A stretch of DNA of 64,000 bases from an uncultured Lachnospiraceae bacterium. GTDB taxonomy: Bacteria > Bacillota > Clostridia > Lachnospirales > Lachnospiraceae. The notes under the pieces were generated by a model. That model did no database searches, had not been told where the DNA came from, and saw nothing but the letters and a program-made list of their open reading frames with translations. The DNA is taken from NCBI GenBank assembly GCA_910585905.1, contig CAJUID010000005.1:61753-125752 (forward strand). The letters run 5' to 3'. Positions 52,671-62,478 of this stretch are shown here, piece by piece (the stretch's first letter is position 1; every line of letters starts with the position of its first letter). Made by a program: the position numbers and the translations under genes.

Positions 52671-52803
52671 AAATCAACAACCCCGCTGCAAGCAACGGGG
52701 TATCAAACTTGCAACGCTGCAGAGCAGCGGGGTATGTGACCCGCGCGCAGTCGCCAAGTGCAAGCAAGCTTGCGTTTGGCTCGTTGCGTACGCGAGAATC
52801 AAA
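52671..52803 (+). repeat. Dispersed structured repeat, type A copy 2
   Basis: Identical over 133 bp to 47781-47913; same orientation. Key pairings: CGCTGC/GCAGCG (52715-52720, 52724-52729), GCAAG/CTTGC (52760-52764, 52769-52773), alternative ACCCCGCTGC/GCAGCGGGGT (52680-52689, 52724-52733). It is in the predicted leader of the following chemoreceptor gene. Confidence 0.85.
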
Positions 52804-52895
52804 TTTGGGGATACCAATCTAGTATACTTCAGAAGTAAAACGGACGAGATTTCACTACTGAAGTAAAAAAATCTGTTTTTTCAGGAGGAGTTTTC

Positions 52896-54923
52896 ATGAA
52901 ATTTCTAGCAAATCGTAAGCTTGCCACACGTATCGGCATTATTACCACAGCAATTACCGTTTCTGGTATGCTTCTACTCTGGTTTATTGTATCAAACCGC
53001 GTTGCTTCTATGGTAGAAAATAATATTACAAACCAAATGATTGATGCTGTTGAATCCAGGGCTTCCATCATAAATGATTATGTGGCCTCTGCAGAAGAAT
53101 ATATGACAGCATTTGCTCTGGGCAGCGAAGTCCGTGAGCTCCTTTCCAATCCTGAAGATCCTGTACTGCTGCAAAAAGGCCAAAAGTATACAGAAGATTT
53201 TGCCGCAGTCAAAGGTATCTTTGAGGGATTATACATCAGTACCCCATCAACCCATGTTTTAACACATACCTCGAAAGATGCAGTTGGGATAACAACCCGA
53301 AAAGGCGAATCTTTAGATACATTTCGTGATACCATTCTAGCCAAGCCACAACTGACAAACCTTGGGATTATGAAATCACCAGGAACTGGAAGTATGATTA
53401 TTTCGATGTATTATCCAATTTTTGAAGGTAAAAAGTGCATTGGCTATGTAGGGGCAGGCGTCTATGCCAGCCGTCTGATGGACTCTTTGCTTAATTTAGA
53501 TATAGAAGGTTTGCCTCACAGCCAGTATATTTTCTTAAATGCAGAAACAAGTACATACTTATATCATCAGGACGAATCCCTGCTCAACACGGAGACAAAT
53601 GATATTGGCTGTAAAGAAATCATCCGCCGGATTCAGGCAGATGAAAGCACCCAGGCAGGCACCTACTTTTACCATGATGAAAAAGGAACAGAGCAGCTTG
53701 CTGTTTACAAATACCTTAAGGATAGAAACTGGATATTTATGGTCCGGGACAATACATCTGAAGTTTACGGAAAAGTAGATGATGTCCGAGTTACGGTAGG
53801 TATTTTATGTGCTGTAGTCGCTATTGTTATTATTCTTATTACACTGCTGATCCTATACAGAGAGGGCAGGGAGCTTATGGTAATGGAACATGCAATCAGA
53901 CGGCTTGGCAATCTGGAGTTATCCGCTGATCAGGAATTAGATCCATTTTATGACCGGAAAGATGAAATTGGCATGATTGCACAGACAATCCATCATGTCT
54001 GTAGCTGCCTGCGAAAGACGATTGAGGATATCGGCCGCATTTTAGGCGAAATGGCAGATGGCAATATTTCTGTAGATGTGGAAAAAAACGAGTCTTATTA
54101 CATAGGTGATTTTAAGATTCTTGCAGAAAGCCTAAAAAGTATCCGCACTCACCTTACTAATGTAATGCGCGATATTACCTATATTGCAAAGCAGGTAGAC
54201 AGCAGTGCAGATCAGGTATCTGCGGGTGCCCAGGCATTATCACAAGGAACTGTGCAGCAAAAAGATTCAATTGATAGACTGGTATCCAATGTTACTGATA
54301 TCACAGAACAGATCCAGAGCAGCACAGTCCGCTGCAGTAATGCCAGCAATTTGGTTGATAAGGCAACTGATTATGCTTCTGAGGCTGATACAAAGATGGA
54401 GCAGCTAATCGCTGCCACCAACAATATTGACCGATCTTCCACCAAGATTGGCAGCATTATAAAAACAATAGAAGACATCGCTTTCCAGACAAATATTCTT
54501 GCATTGAATGCATCGGTTGAAGCTTCACGGGCAGGCGAAGCAGGTAAGGGATTCTCTGTTGTATCAGGAGAAGTCAGGAACCTTGCCGCCAAATCTGCAG
54601 AAGCCGCAAGAAACACAAGTACATTGATTGGCCGTTCCATTCACGATGTAAAAACAGGCACAGAATCTACAAACCTTGCCATTTCTGCGATGCAGGCAAT
54701 TAGCGAATGCATTCAGTCTATTAAAATGCTGATGGATGAAATTTCACTGGCCAGCGTCCAACAGTCCGAAATGATTGTTTCCGTGGAGAACCGAATCAAG
54801 GAAGTTTCCAAGATTATACAGACAAACTCTACCGCAGCAGAGAAGAGTGCATCTATCTCCAATGAACTATCAAATCAGGCAAGGACACTGAACCATCTAA
54901 TTAGTCAGTTCCATATCAAATAA
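52896..54923 (+). CDS. Membrane chemoreceptor (dCACHE-HAMP-MCP)
   Basis: The 675-residue receptor has membrane segments at about 13-33 and 302-325, a double-CACHE sensor (KGIFEGLYISTPSTHVLTH, MIISMYYPIFEGKKCIGYVG), HAMP-like helices and a signalling domain with tip NILALNASVEASRAGEAGK. Compared with the usual EAARAGE, it reads EASRAGE. The ATG follows AGGAGGAGTTTTC. Single-gene transcript by its surroundings. Confidence 0.92.
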   Translation: MKFLANRKLATRIGIITTAITVSGMLLLWFIVSNRVASMVENNITNQMIDAVESRASIINDYVASAEEYMTAFALGSEVRELLSNPEDPVLLQKGQKYTEDFAAVKGIFEGLYISTPSTHVLTHTSKDAVGITTRKGESLDTFRDTILAKPQLTNLGIMKSPGTGSMIISMYYPIFEGKKCIGYVGAGVYASRLMDSLLNLDIEGLPHSQYIFLNAETSTYLYHQDESLLNTETNDIGCKEIIRRIQADESTQAGTYFYHDEKGTEQLAVYKYLKDRNWIFMVRDNTSEVYGKVDDVRVTVGILCAVVAIVIILITLLILYREGRELMVMEHAIRRLGNLELSADQELDPFYDRKDEIGMIAQTIHHVCSCLRKTIEDIGRILGEMADGNISVDVEKNESYYIGDFKILAESLKSIRTHLTNVMRDITYIAKQVDSSADQVSAGAQALSQGTVQQKDSIDRLVSNVTDITEQIQSSTVRCSNASNLVDKATDYASEADTKMEQLIAATNNIDRSSTKIGSIIKTIEDIAFQTNILALNASVEASRAGEAGKGFSVVSGEVRNLAAKSAEAARNTSTLIGRSIHDVKTGTESTNLAISAMQAISECIQSIKMLMDEISLASVQQSEMIVSVENRIKEVSKIIQTNSTAAEKSASISNELSNQARTLNHLISQFHIK

Positions 54924-54999
54924 GCTCTTTCTATGCATTACCTTACCATACAAGAGCAAAACATACCGATAGAAAACAAACACTTAAAAGGGGATTATC

Positions 55000-56367
55000 T
55001 TATTGGGGGATGCTATCTCTAAGGCATAGCGCCCCCCATCCCTGACGTTTCGAAGGAACTGGTTCTCCTGACAGCGGGCGGGCCCCTTTGATTAAGTACG
55101 CTTTTACTTTCTCTCCATATAGATATGGGTCATTCCCCTTTACAATCCCCCATTCCATCATTAAAGCCGCACTTCCCGTAACAAAAGGCGCCGCAATAGA
55201 AGTCCCTGTCCGCGGTCCATAACCGCCTCCCGGAAGCGCTGTTATCACTCCAACTCCTGGCGCCACAATCGTTGGCATATTTCGCCGATCAGCAGTATTT
55301 CCCCTGCCAGAAAAAGAAGCAATACTTCCACTTTCACTGGAATATGCCCCCACCGTTATCACATCTTCGGCCGTAGAAGGAATTGTAAGCGTAGTGTCTG
55401 GCTCTGGGCTCAAAAAACCTGTTGAAAGTCCCACTGCCTCTATAGTCGGAAGCCATAGATTCACCTCACCGTCTCTAATATCCTGTGGCATAAAACGAAG
55501 TTTCCAGATTCCGCTTTCTACAAAATCCCCAGCGCGCCTTGGAATCCACTCTATATAGATTTCCTGAGCTATTGTATAAGGGTTTGGGCTACCAAAATAT
55601 ATTAGAACCTTATCTGAACCAATATTATAAGCTATTCCGCTGCCCTCCTCCCGGACAACAGAAATAGTCCTTCCAGAAGGAGATTCTAGATTAATCTCAA
55701 ATTCATCTACATACTGTTTCCAGATTTGCAAAGTCATACTTCTCTCACTATCACCGACAGCAAAAGACACCGTCTCCTCTGTCCTTCCAAGTTGAAGCCT
55801 TGCATGATGCCTTGCATCCCCCTCATTGCCCGATGCTATCACAACTACATTTTTCCATACCCCATTTAACTCTGAGATATAGTTCTCAAAAAGGGACTTT
55901 CCGTCATGTGCCCCATTATTATTTCCAAAACTAAGATTTATCGCGATTGGCCTCTGAAGCTCTATTGCCTTTCTCATGACATAATCAATTCCCTCTAATA
56001 CTTCTGTAGTTCCTGCAAAGTCCGCATCGCTCCTCCCTAACTTCACCACGATTAATTCACTTTCTGGGGCAACGCCACGGTAACGGTTTCCGGCTGATCC
56101 TGCCCCATTCCCAGCAGACACTCCCGCAACTGCCGTTCCATGGCCGCTGCCGCGGTCAGTAACCGGAACAAGACGCTCTCCCTCTGCCCGGTCTTCCGCC
56201 TGCAATGCCCCATTAATATCCTGCATAGAATATTGTGCGCCAAAACTATATCCCGCCGGCGTGCGCCCCTCAGACTGCGCCTCATCCGCAGACTGATCCC
56301 ACAAAAAAGCAATCCTTGAATTTCCCTGACCATCACGGAAAGTGGGATGAAATAAATCAATCCCCTC
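55000..56367 (-). pseudogene. Subtilase (S8) gene truncated at its 5' end
   Basis: The open frame resembles clostridial S8 proteases of the kind related to Csp. It has the catalytic histidine (GSGHGTAVAG), the oxyanion Asn (VIASGNEGD) and the catalytic serine (GTSIAAPFVTG). Recognisable homology starts at GIDLFHPTFRDG, immediately after where the catalytic aspartate (DTGID) should be, and an in-frame stop TAA (56368-56370) lies directly before it. No start codon with ribosome site precedes the homologous part; a TTG at 56304 exists but would remove more. About 100 or more N-terminal residues, including prodomain and Asp, are gone. The break is about 150 bases from the recombinase island's flanking repeat, so island-linked rearrangement is a plausible cause. 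Confidence 0.75.
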
Positions 56368-56517
56368 TTATGTCAAGTAATTGCAGAAAAGTATTTCAAC
56401 TTTTTTATTCAAATACTTCCCTGTTTTAGCGGTTTCCCTAACAAACACAAGCCTTTTTTGCATACCTGCTGTCAGATAATTGCTACAAAATCCCATCCGC
56501 CATGTTAAGTCATTGCA

Positions 56518-56662
56518 AAGTCAAATACCCCGCTGCAAGCAACGGGGCATGACTTAGCTTCTTTTTAGCAAGTTCGCCCCAGAGGGGCGGGGTATTTGAC
56601 CCTCGCGGCAGTCGCCAAATGCGAGCAAGCTCGCGCTTGGCTCGTTGCTTCGCGGGAATAAA
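56518..56662 (+). repeat. Dispersed structured repeat, type B copy 1 (left flank of recombinase island)
   Basis: 145 bp, differing from 62479-62623 at one base. Pairings: GTCAAATACCCCGC with its complement (56520-56533, 56587-56600), CGCCCC-AGA-GGGGCG (56575-56589), GCCAA/TTGGC (56614-56618, 56637-56641) and GCGAG-CAAG-CTCGC (56621-56634). Type A has the same hairpins with paired base changes. Confidence 0.87.
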
Positions 56663-56729
56663 CCATGTGAATGAAGAATGCCTGTTTTGCATTTTTCCAG
56701 TGTGAGAACGGTTTACATGCAACTCCTTC

Positions 56730-58283
56730 TCACATTTTCCATCTGATTTCTATTTCTTCTTCATTAAAAACCACTATGCTATCAATATACCTCTCCATTA
56801 CCTCTGGTGTTAACAAGGCATCTTCCCTTGGAGCAAACTTCTCGGATTCCTTCCTGACAAGCTGCTTCTCCACCTGAATGAACTGTTCCTGCAAATCGCT
56901 GATAACTTTCTGCTGTTTCTCCATCTCTGCGTGGAGAGAGTGAAACTCTGTCTGCTCTCTCTGAGAATATAACTGGTAACTCTTATAGTGCTGCTTTTTC
57001 AACCTGTCATGCTCCCATTCCGCCTGTCTTAAATCCCGCAGCAGTTCATCACGTTTTCCTGCCAAATCATCCTTAACCTTTTGGGAAACTTCTACGGCAA
57101 GGTTCTGCCCTTTCAAATATTCCTCCAGCCGGAACAAAACCACCTGTTCCAAAAACATGACATTCACTTTGCTGACACATTCCTCCAATCCGGTCACATA
57201 CCGGTTATGACAGGTAAAATAGGGATTAAGCCCCTCCTTTAAACTCAGGTTGCGTCTACAGCATCCACACACGACCCTGCCAATCAACGGATGCCTGCTT
57301 TTCTGCCTTTTATCGTAGCTTTTCCCCCTGCTTTCCTGGACTTTCTCAAAATCTTCCCTGGCAATGATAGGAGCATGGTGGTTTCTTATCACTTTCCACT
57401 CTGCCCTTGCCTTTAGGACATTGCGGCCTCCCACCTGTTCCCTCTCTGTCTTGCCATACTCCACATCCCCGGCATATACCGGATTCCGTAAGATACTGCA
57501 TATGGTACTGCTGCTCCAGTAAAACTTATCCCCCTTTGGCTTCCTTGAAGTTTTTCCTTTCCTGATCTTAAACTCCACCGGAGTTGGAACCTTTTCTAAA
57601 TTTAACTTCTTTGCTGTCCGAGAAGATGTCATCCCCTGCAGGGCAAGGGAGAAAATCTCCCGCACCACCGCCGCCTCGTCCTCACAGATAACAAGCATAT
57701 GCCTGTCATCCGGGGCTTTTTCATAACCAAACGGGGCATTGCCACTGACATACTGCCCGCTATCCTTTCTTGCCCGCAGCGAAGTCTTCACTTTCTGCGA
57801 TAAATCCTTGCTGTATAAGTCATAGAGAAGATTTTTGAAATTCACATCCAAATCGGTGGTATTTCCCTGAACATTTTCGCTGTCGTAATAATCGTTGACG
57901 GAAATAAAACGGATTCCCAAAAAAGGAAATATCTGCTCCAGATAAGAGCCCACTTCCACATAATCCCTGCCAAAGCGGGAAAAATCTTTTACCACCACGC
58001 AGTCAAACCTTTCGTTTTTCGCATCCTCCAAAAGACGCTGCACCCCCGGACGGTTGAAATTCGTCCCCGAAAATCCGTCATCCTGATATTCCATAACCTC
58101 ACATTCTGTAAAATGGGATGCGATATACTTCCTTATTAAAATGCGCTGCATGGAGATACTGTTGCTTTCCTCCCGCATGGTTTCATCTGTTTTAGAAAGG
58201 CGCATATAGATGGCAATGCGGATTGCATGGGTTACAGCCTTTTCCTTATCCGTCTGCCTGATTCTTTCCCTCTTTTTATTCAC
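56730..58283 (-). CDS. Large serine recombinase 1
   Basis: The protein of about 517 residues has an N-terminal resolvase domain with catalytic Ser in YMRLSKTDE (about residue 30), KDFSRFGRDYVE, then a recombinase domain (GNAPFGYEKAPDD, ILRNPVYAGDVEYG), a zinc ribbon (CGCCRRNL...CHNRY..C) and a C-terminal coiled coil. Such enzymes integrate and excise mobile elements at att sites. The GTG start at 58283 lies behind AAAGGAGG and overlaps the stop of the upstream recombinase gene by eight bases, so they are translated together. All catalytic residues seem intact. Confidence 0.9.
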   Translation of the reverse strand: MNKKRERIRQTDKEKAVTHAIRIAIYMRLSKTDETMREESNSISMQRILIRKYIASHFTECEVMEYQDDGFSGTNFNRPGVQRLLEDAKNERFDCVVVKDFSRFGRDYVEVGSYLEQIFPFLGIRFISVNDYYDSENVQGNTTDLDVNFKNLLYDLYSKDLSQKVKTSLRARKDSGQYVSGNAPFGYEKAPDDRHMLVICEDEAAVVREIFSLALQGMTSSRTAKKLNLEKVPTPVEFKIRKGKTSRKPKGDKFYWSSSTICSILRNPVYAGDVEYGKTEREQVGGRNVLKARAEWKVIRNHHAPIIAREDFEKVQESRGKSYDKRQKSRHPLIGRVVCGCCRRNLSLKEGLNPYFTCHNRYVTGLEECVSKVNVMFLEQVVLFRLEEYLKGQNLAVEVSQKVKDDLAGKRDELLRDLRQAEWEHDRLKKQHYKSYQLYSQREQTEFHSLHAEMEKQQKVISDLQEQFIQVEKQLVRKESEKFAPREDALLTPEVMERYIDSIVVFNEEEIEIRWKM

Positions 58284-60006
58284 ACTTTCCTCCTTTCCCC
58301 GATTTGCCATATCCATCAACATATAATAATTCATTCATGCAAAAAGTAAACGTGATTTTTACCCGATGCCCGGCAAACACATCAATCCGACGGATCAGGG
58401 TATGTATGACATCCTTTGTCAGCTTCGTTTTTTCATTACATTTCATTAAGTTACGCAGAAACTTCCCTTTTCCCGCTATCTCACGATCCATGCCGTCTAA
58501 CCTGTGCTGCAGCTCCTCTTTCCTACCTGCCATTTCATGGAGGCATCTTTCCCGCTCCTTTTTCATCTGCTGAAATTCCTCCAGTGACAGGCTGCCCTCA
58601 CGGTATTTCAGATACAGTTCACTCCCCCTCATTTTCCCGTATTCCTGCTGTTTCCCACAAGAAATAATCTCCTGCCTGATTTTTTCTTTTTGTTCCTCTG
58701 CCTGCCTTTCATACTCCTTTACCAGCCTGCCCGGACTCAAATCCGAAAGGGCAAACTCCTGATGCAGTGCTGTTTTTACCAGTCCATCCAACACACTCAT
58801 GCCGATACTCTTGGAAGGGCACTGCAAATCATCCATTCTGCGGGTGGACGGGCAGTAATACCCATAATACCGTACTGTATGGCCGGAACTAAACTCTTTT
58901 GCATTTGCCACCCTTGCCATACGCTTTCCACAGTCCCCACAGAACAGCACCCCGGCATAAATGTCCTCCTCTGGAGGTGTCTTTTTAGAAAAGGCGTCGC
59001 GATTACAATACTTTGCTGCAGACTTTTCAAACATGGCAGCCACCCGGTAAAACACATCCTCACTGACAAGGGGCTCATGAGTTCCCCATTTCATGCTGTA
59101 ATCCCCGCTGTCCACATCATGATGGTTCCTGATTTTATATTGTTTCCCACAGGTTGTCCCCTGCACAAGACATCCCATATAGACCGGGTTTGTCAGAATG
59201 AGCTTGACTGTCGCAGCTCTCCACTGCTCTAAAACCTCCCCCTCCTGTCGGTACACATGCCCCGTCTTTTTATAAATCCCCGGCCTGTGGATTCCCCTCG
59301 CATACAGTTCCCGGGCAATCTGTCCCATATTCTTACCAGATAAATACATCGCATAAATATCCCTGACAATTTCTGACGTCTCCGGACAGACCATAAGGCA
59401 TTTCTTCCCCTCCATCCATTCCGCCCGGTATCCATAAGGCGGGATGCCCCCAGTATAGCTCCCCTGCTCCTGACTGCTGCGTCTGCTGGATCTTACCTTT
59501 TCGGCAATATCCCTGGCATACATTTCATTCACAAGGTTTTTAAGGTTCAGCGTCATTTCATCCGTACCGGATTTTTCCCCGAATGTATCAATCCCATCCG
59601 CAAGGGCAATAAAGCGGACGCCCATAAAAGGGAAAATCTTCTGGATATAATTCCCCGCCTCTATATGATTCCTGCCGAAACGGGATAAATCCTTGACAAT
59701 CACGCAGTCAATGCGTTTCTTCCGCACATCCTGCATCATGCGCTCAAAGCCTTCCCGCTTAAAATTGGCTCCAGTCCTGCCCAAATCCGTATAGCAGTCA
59801 TAAAGCTCCATTTCCGGGTGTTCCTTCAGGTATTGCTTTGCCAGCGCAATCTGCGTATCAATGGACTCATTCTTTCGCGCTTGCGGAGCATCCTCCTGTC
59901 CGCAAGCCTTTGACCCATCAACAGAAAGCCTTGCATAAACCCCCACATGGAAACGCCTGGAAAGAGGAACCGACCCTGTCTTTTTCTTTTTTGAAATCCG
60001 TGGCAT
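58276..60006 (-). CDS. Large serine recombinase 2
   Basis: The 576-residue recombinase has a basic N terminus, catalytic Ser28 in VYARLSVDG, KDLSRFGRNHIEAG, a recombinase domain (GGIPPYGYRAEWM, ILTNPVYMGCLVQG), a zinc ribbon (CGDCGKRM...YYCPS) and a long helical C terminus. It starts one base after the stop of recombinase 3, with GGAGG nine bases upstream, so the three genes form a tight operon. It is clearly diverged from its two neighbours, so this is not a recent tandem duplication. Confidence 0.9.
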   Translation of the reverse strand: MPRISKKKKTGSVPLSRRFHVGVYARLSVDGSKACGQEDAPQARKNESIDTQIALAKQYLKEHPEMELYDCYTDLGRTGANFKREGFERMMQDVRKKRIDCVIVKDLSRFGRNHIEAGNYIQKIFPFMGVRFIALADGIDTFGEKSGTDEMTLNLKNLVNEMYARDIAEKVRSSRRSSQEQGSYTGGIPPYGYRAEWMEGKKCLMVCPETSEIVRDIYAMYLSGKNMGQIARELYARGIHRPGIYKKTGHVYRQEGEVLEQWRAATVKLILTNPVYMGCLVQGTTCGKQYKIRNHHDVDSGDYSMKWGTHEPLVSEDVFYRVAAMFEKSAAKYCNRDAFSKKTPPEEDIYAGVLFCGDCGKRMARVANAKEFSSGHTVRYYGYYCPSTRRMDDLQCPSKSIGMSVLDGLVKTALHQEFALSDLSPGRLVKEYERQAEEQKEKIRQEIISCGKQQEYGKMRGSELYLKYREGSLSLEEFQQMKKERERCLHEMAGRKEELQHRLDGMDREIAGKGKFLRNLMKCNEKTKLTKDVIHTLIRRIDVFAGHRVKITFTFCMNELLYVDGYGKSGKGGKCE

Positions 60007-60007
60007 A

Positions 60008-61768
60008 TTACGATACCTCCATTCTTTCCTGCGCCATTACCGGTGCGTTTACATTGATGCAGCAAATATCATCCATATCAAAACCGCCTGTATCTACACT
60101 TTCTGCCCTACCATCCTGTTGTGGCAATGGACTCTGCCCATTCTCTTTATTCTCAATATAATCTGCCAGCATCAGGGCTCTTGCAAACATATCTTTTGCC
60201 CGGAATTCCAAAAATACCCGCTTATCCTCATACACAAGAATGCGGCTGATAAATGTCACAAGAATATCCCGGCTTAATTCTGTAATCTCCAAAGTGGATT
60301 TCATCTTTTCCAGATTTGCCCCTGCAGACACCCCTGCCTTAAATAATGCCTTAATTGCCTCCTCCTGCTGCCGTATGGCAGCCTCCGCCGCCTGATACTG
60401 TGTTTCATAAATCTGCCGGAAATCCCGAAAATCTTCCTCCGTGATAATTCCCTGTTTCAAATCCTCATACAGCCCGCTGCGCAGGGAGACATACTTTTCC
60501 TGTTCCTGATGGAGTTTCCAGATTTCCCTATCAAAAGCCGCCACCTCGTCAAACTGCACTTCCAGTGTTTCAATCTGCGTCAGTACATGGCTCTTATCCA
60601 AAAACAGTGCGAGCTGCTGCTTAATGCCTGCCAGAACAAGATGTTTTAGTTCCTCCTCCGGGATGCTGTGCCTTGTGCAGCCCAGCCCCTTGTTTCTGGT
60701 AGGGCAGATAAAATAAACCTTTGACCTTCCCTTGTAGCGGTTTACCCGCCGTATCATCGGCTCCCCACAGTCCCCACAGTAGAGAAATCCCGTAAACATA
60801 TGGCACCTGGCTTTCCCGGCAGACGCCCTTGTGTCTACGGCAAGCAGCTTCTGTACTGTCTCAAAATCCTCTGCCGATACCACCGCCTCATGGGTATTCG
60901 GTACACGCACCCATTCCTCCTTTGGCTTTACTACTGGGTGTTTCACTTTGTGGCTGACCTTTTTGTTTTTCCCCTGGACCATCATTCCTGTGTACAGTTC
61001 ATTCGTTAAGATTCGCTTGACTGCCACCGCTGACCACTTTGCCTTAATATGGGTGACAAACCCGGTGGAGAATTTCTCCCCCTGCGACTTCTTATATTCC
61101 ATCGGGGAAAGGATTCCCATCCCGTCCAGTTTTTCCGCTATAGCAAGGTTGCTTAAGCCTGCGATTTTCCATGCAAATATCTTCTTTACAATACTGGCGG
61201 CATATTCATCCACAAGCAGTTGGTTAATATTCTCTGGATTCTTGCGGTAGCCATACACGGCAAAAGCACCAATAAAATCCCCTTTTTCCCTCTTGGCCTG
61301 TTGATGGCTCTTGACCTTTTTGGAAATATCGCTGCAATACGCATCATTGACAAAGTTCTTTACCGGAAGCACTAAAGTTTTCTCATTAAAATCCGCTGTC
61401 AGCGAATCAAAGTTATCGTTCAATGCAATGAAACGCACAGAAAAAGCCGGGAAGGTTTTCTGAATCAACCGCCCGGCTTCAATATAATCCCGTCCAAATC
61501 TAGATAAATCCTTTACTATCACACAGTCAACGTGTCCAGCCTCAATATCTTCCATCATCCGCTTAAAAGACGGCCTGTCAAAATTAGCCCCCGACCATCC
61601 GTCATCCACGTAGATGTCGTAAATCTCCATGTCGTCCTGCTTACGGATATAGGAACGTATCATATCCCTTTGGGAACGGATGCTGTTACTCTCTGTGCTG
61701 CCATCCGGTTCATCATCCCGGCTCAGGCGGAGATAGACTGCCACATTATAAAAATCTTTCGCTTTCAT
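60008..61768 (-). CDS. Large serine recombinase 3
   Basis: The 586-residue recombinase has catalytic Ser16 in VYLRLSRDD, KDLSRFGRDYIEAG, a recombinase domain (GAFAVYGYRKNPEN, ILTNELYTGMMVQG), zinc ribbon (CGDCGEPM...FICPTRNKGLGC) and a helical tail. It is the first recombinase of the operon, ATG behind CAGGAGGAATACAG. The three proteins may act jointly, as known for paired or triple recombinases of some mobile elements (for example CcrA/CcrB); here this is inference. Confidence 0.9.
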   Translation of the reverse strand: MKAKDFYNVAVYLRLSRDDEPDGSTESNSIRSQRDMIRSYIRKQDDMEIYDIYVDDGWSGANFDRPSFKRMMEDIEAGHVDCVIVKDLSRFGRDYIEAGRLIQKTFPAFSVRFIALNDNFDSLTADFNEKTLVLPVKNFVNDAYCSDISKKVKSHQQAKREKGDFIGAFAVYGYRKNPENINQLLVDEYAASIVKKIFAWKIAGLSNLAIAEKLDGMGILSPMEYKKSQGEKFSTGFVTHIKAKWSAVAVKRILTNELYTGMMVQGKNKKVSHKVKHPVVKPKEEWVRVPNTHEAVVSAEDFETVQKLLAVDTRASAGKARCHMFTGFLYCGDCGEPMIRRVNRYKGRSKVYFICPTRNKGLGCTRHSIPEEELKHLVLAGIKQQLALFLDKSHVLTQIETLEVQFDEVAAFDREIWKLHQEQEKYVSLRSGLYEDLKQGIITEEDFRDFRQIYETQYQAAEAAIRQQEEAIKALFKAGVSAGANLEKMKSTLEITELSRDILVTFISRILVYEDKRVFLEFRAKDMFARALMLADYIENKENGQSPLPQQDGRAESVDTGGFDMDDICCINVNAPVMAQERMEVS

Positions 61769-61953
61769 TCTGTATTCCTCCTGAATTATTATTCATCAGC
61801 ATTACCCGCCCTACAGGGTATGGCTTTTCATCAGGATTCCTACTGGTTTAGTCCTGATAAAAGAACGCTCTTTTAACTATAAAAAATCTCAACAGAATTT
61901 ATGCGAAAAACGCTGGTTTTGCGTTCTTCTTAGGTGCTGGAACAGCACCTTTT

Positions 61954-62217
61954 TCACATGATGGCAGTCTGCTTTCTGACAAGCTGCACCATGCGGTCAT
62001 CCAATGTCTCCTGTGCGTCTTCTGCATATCCAATCTGTAATATATACTCCCCCACATTCTGTGCAAATGGATTCTTCATCTGCGTGAAAAAGGACTGTGC
62101 CCGCTGGTTCAGACTTTTTGAGGTATCTATTACCACCTCATCTGCGTCCGACAGTTCTTCCCGCTGGAGTTCCATGATAGGAATTTTCTGTAGTTCAGAT
62201 AACTGTTCCATTGTCAC
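61954..62217 (-). CDS. Small conserved mobile-element protein, unknown function
   Basis: A protein of about 87 residues beginning (V)TMEQLSELQKIPIMEL and containing ADEVVIDTSKSLNQRAQSFF and MKNPFAQNVGEYILQIGYAE. It resembles small proteins of unknown function often found beside serine recombinases in Firmicutes elements, as I remember them. The start at GTG 62217 (or ATG 62211) follows AAAGGAGCGG; the frame is open further, to an ATG at 62280 without ribosome site, and could be longer. It is first in the recombinase operon and might regulate it or act as a directionality factor; this is a guess. Confidence 0.6.
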   Translation of the reverse strand: MTMEQLSELQKIPIMELQREELSDADEVVIDTSKSLNQRAQSFFTQMKNPFAQNVGEYILQIGYAEDAQETLDDRMVQLVRKQTAIM

Positions 62218-62439
62218 TGAAACACCGCTCCTTTCCATTTCCCATAGGATACCAGGACAAAACCATTTTGCCCCTAACATTATTTTATTAGGATAGCTGC
62301 CTGTCTTATGACCGATAATTCATGCCGCAAGCCCGCACTGCACCCCCACCGCATGACCAATCTCTGCCACGGTTGTGATAAGCCAGAGATTCGGAAAAAT
62401 AACCAGCTAAGGAACTTTTGAAACCTTAATCCTATTATA

Positions 62440-62474
62440 CAAAAAGTGCCTGAAGATGTTATTCTTCAGACACT
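62440..62474 (-). terminator. Terminator at the right edge of the island
   Basis: AGTGTCTGAAGA pairs with TCTTCAGGCACT (one mismatch) around six bases, followed on the minus strand by TTTTTG. It abuts the right type B repeat and could end transcripts arriving from the STAS gene. Confidence 0.7.
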
Positions 62475-62478
62475 GTAA

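Larger units (their letters stand above)
52230..52895. other. Long intergenic region, divergent promoters and repeat
   Basis: 666 bases between a kinase gene (minus) and a chemoreceptor gene (plus). It holds a promoter for each side, one arm of a small inverted-repeat element, a type A repeat, and near the right end a seven-base inverted repeat ACTTCAG/CTGAAGT. No gene seen. Confidence 0.75.

Noticed and set aside
53776..54640. Opposite-strand frames inside chemoreceptor genes
   Set aside because: The tip region of receptors regularly opens antisense frames (Ala/Ser-rich); no independent start signals or motifs.
56510..56722. Short minus-strand frame over the type B repeat as a gene
   Set aside because: It translates the repeat itself, has no ribosome site and the repeat shows RNA-type rather than codon-type variation.
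61931..61954. Plus-strand hairpin with T run (GGTGCTG/CAGCACC) as a terminator
   Set aside because: No plus-strand gene precedes it; on the minus strand, where the genes are, no T run follows. Left out as unsupported in function.
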